14,286 nucleotides of DNA, taken from positions 1-14,286 of the forward strand of contig CACXZL010000014.1 of assembly GCA_902772085.1 (NCBI GenBank). Direction: 5' to 3'. This DNA is from an uncultured Coriobacteriaceae bacterium. Lineage in GTDB: Bacteria; Actinomycetota; Coriobacteriia; Coriobacteriales; Atopobiaceae. Position numbers and translations under genes: made by a program. This document shows, one piece after another, positions 13,208-14,286 of this stretch (its first letter is position 1; each line of letters opens with the position of its first letter). Under the pieces are notes generated by a model, which was given only the letters and a program-made list of their open reading frames with translations, ran no database searches and was not told the DNA's origin.

Positions 13208-14286
13208 TTACTTCTTGCCACCGAGGCGGGGGAAGAGGGCGTCGCCCTTGGTCACGGGCACGCCACCGACAAGGCCACCCCACGCGCAAACGCCGATCAG
13301 GTCATCGGTGCCCACTTCACCCTCGAGCGACATGCGACGAAGCACCTCTGCCGACGTCTCAGGCATGAATGGGGCAAACAAGTGCGCGCAGATGCGAATG
13401 GATTCGAGCAGGTTTGTGATGATCTGCTCAAGCTCGTCAGCACGGGCGGGATCTTTGGCAACCGTCCAAGGGGCAGAGTCCTCAATGTAATGGTTTGCCG
13501 CATGCACGAGCTCCATCACGGCGTCCTTGGTCGCCACGTAGCCAAACGTACCCATCGCGTCGGCGTAGCGTTGTGCAAGCCCGTCCGCGATCTCCTTGAG
13601 CGGATTTGCGCGGTCGGCCCAACCCTCGGGCAGCTCAGGTGTCTTGCCGTCGAAGTACTTGGCGCTCATGTTGAGCGAGCGGCTCACGAGGTTGCCCCAG
13701 CTGTTTGCGAGGTCGGCGTTGTACACCTGCTCCATGCGACTGAAGGAGATCGCACCGTCCTCGCCGGGCACGCAGTCGGTCATGAAGTAGTAGCGGTAGC
13801 CCTCTACGCCCAGCATGTCGATGACGTCTTGCGGAGCGATGGCGTTGCCACGGCTCTTGGACATCTTTTCGCCCTTGCCGGTCTCGTCGTTCTTCACCAT
13901 GAGGAAGCCATGGGCAAAGACGTGCTCCGGAACGGCCTCGCCTATGGCCATGAGCATGGCGGGCCAGATGACGCAGTGGAAGCGGATGATGTCCTTGCCC
14001 ACCACGTGGTACTGTGCGGGCCAGCGACGGGCGTACTCGTCCGCCATCTCGGGGTTGCCAAAGCCCACCGCCGTCGCGTAGTTGAGCAGCGCGTCAAACC
14101 ACACGTAGGTGACGTGCTTGTCATCAAATGGCACGGGAATGCCCCAGTCGAAGCTCGTGCGACTCACCGAGATGTCCTTGAGGCCGCTCTCCACGAAGCT
14201 GCGGACCTCGTTCATGCGGAAGGCGGGCATCACAAAGTCGGGATGCTCTTCGTAGAGCTTGAGCAGGCGATCCTGGAATGCTGAGA
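13208..14286 (-). CDS. metG: Methionyl-tRNA synthetase, C-terminal part (5' end outside the window)
   Basis: It charges tRNA-Met with methionine for initiation and elongation. The visible 358 residues are the C-terminal part; the frame stays open through the right edge, so the Met codons near 14233 are internal (the codon there is GTG for Val, inside EEHPDFVMPAFRMNEVRSF). Catalytic-domain motifs: DWGIPVPFD, YVWFDALLNYAT, KDIIRFHCVIWPAMLMA, then the class I KMSKS loop (GEKMSKSRGN). The anticodon-binding helical domain follows (LANSWGNLVSRSLNM onward, with FAPFMPETS). It ends at LFPRLGGKK, so it lacks the C-terminal EMAPII-like tRNA-binding domain found in long MetG forms. It is the first gene seen of the minus-strand run toward comF. 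Confidence 0.97.
   Translation of the reverse strand, partial: SAFQDRLLKLYEEHPDFVMPAFRMNEVRSFVESGLKDISVSRTSFDWGIPVPFDDKHVTYVWFDALLNYATAVGFGNPEMADEYARRWPAQYHVVGKDIIRFHCVIWPAMLMAIGEAVPEHVFAHGFLMVKNDETGKGEKMSKSRGNAIAPQDVIDMLGVEGYRYYFMTDCVPGEDGAISFSRMEQVYNADLANSWGNLVSRSLNMSAKYFDGKTPELPEGWADRANPLKEIADGLAQRYADAMGTFGYVATKDAVMELVHAANHYIEDSAPWTVAKDPARADELEQIITNLLESIRICAHLFAPFMPETSAEVLRRMSLEGEVGTDDLIGVCAWGGLVGGVPVTKGDALFPRLGGKK

Noticed and set aside
12296..14284. A 662-codon open frame on the plus strand
   Set aside because: It lies wholly antisense to rsmA and metG, which have clear motifs. Long antisense open frames are common in high-GC coding DNA, and the translation is His/Arg/Val-rich with no recognisable domain.

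Overview
The window looks like chromosomal DNA of a Gram-positive anaerobe of the Actinomycetota, most likely class Coriobacteriia (Olsenella/Atopobium/Collinsella relatives). This is inferred from high GC by eye, strong GAGG/AGGAGG ribosome binding sites, a long-form hibernation factor (hpf/raiA), a DegV protein, a family-3 solute-binding lipoprotein, and the minus-strand gene order metG-rsmA-tatD-comF-hpf-degV. No species can be named from sequence alone.

Layout, left to right. (1) 1-540: an acidic small or partial ORF with a weak terminator, then a tRNA-Thr(CGT) with encoded CCA and its own strong terminator. (2) 541-817: no gene; it holds a 21-bp tandem duplication. (3) 818-2954, minus: a two-gene ABC exporter of the Wzm/Wzt (TagGH) polysaccharide type. 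(4) 3064-3876, minus: purine nucleoside phosphorylase. (5) 4138-5716, plus: a two-gene unit of an alpha-helical HEAT-like protein and a membrane-anchored SurA-N-like protein, preceded by a long hairpin. (6) 5873-6826, minus: an NAD(P)-binding 3-hydroxyisobutyrate-dehydrogenase-type oxidoreductase. (7) 6959-14286, minus: reading with transcription, metG (cut by the right edge), rsmA, tatD, comF, a structured RNA locus, a solute-binding lipoprotein, hpf and degV.

The most notable item is the 466-bp gap between comF and the lipoprotein gene (9979-10444). On the minus strand it has an extended -10 promoter. The predicted transcription start falls on the first base of an 11-bp closing stem (10269-10258 with 10022-10011) that encloses about 259 nt of nested hairpins. 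The raiA-motif noncoding RNA is known to lie typically between comFC and raiA (hpf) in Bacillota and Actinomycetota, so I call this a raiA-motif RNA by synteny plus structure. Here a lipoprotein gene sits between the RNA and hpf, and I see no terminator between RNA and lipoprotein gene, so the RNA may also be the 5' leader of that mRNA.

The metG-rsmA-tatD-comF part serves translation (Met-tRNA charging, 16S rRNA dimethylation) and nucleic-acid handling. hpf and degV overlap by 8 nt and are probably translationally coupled.
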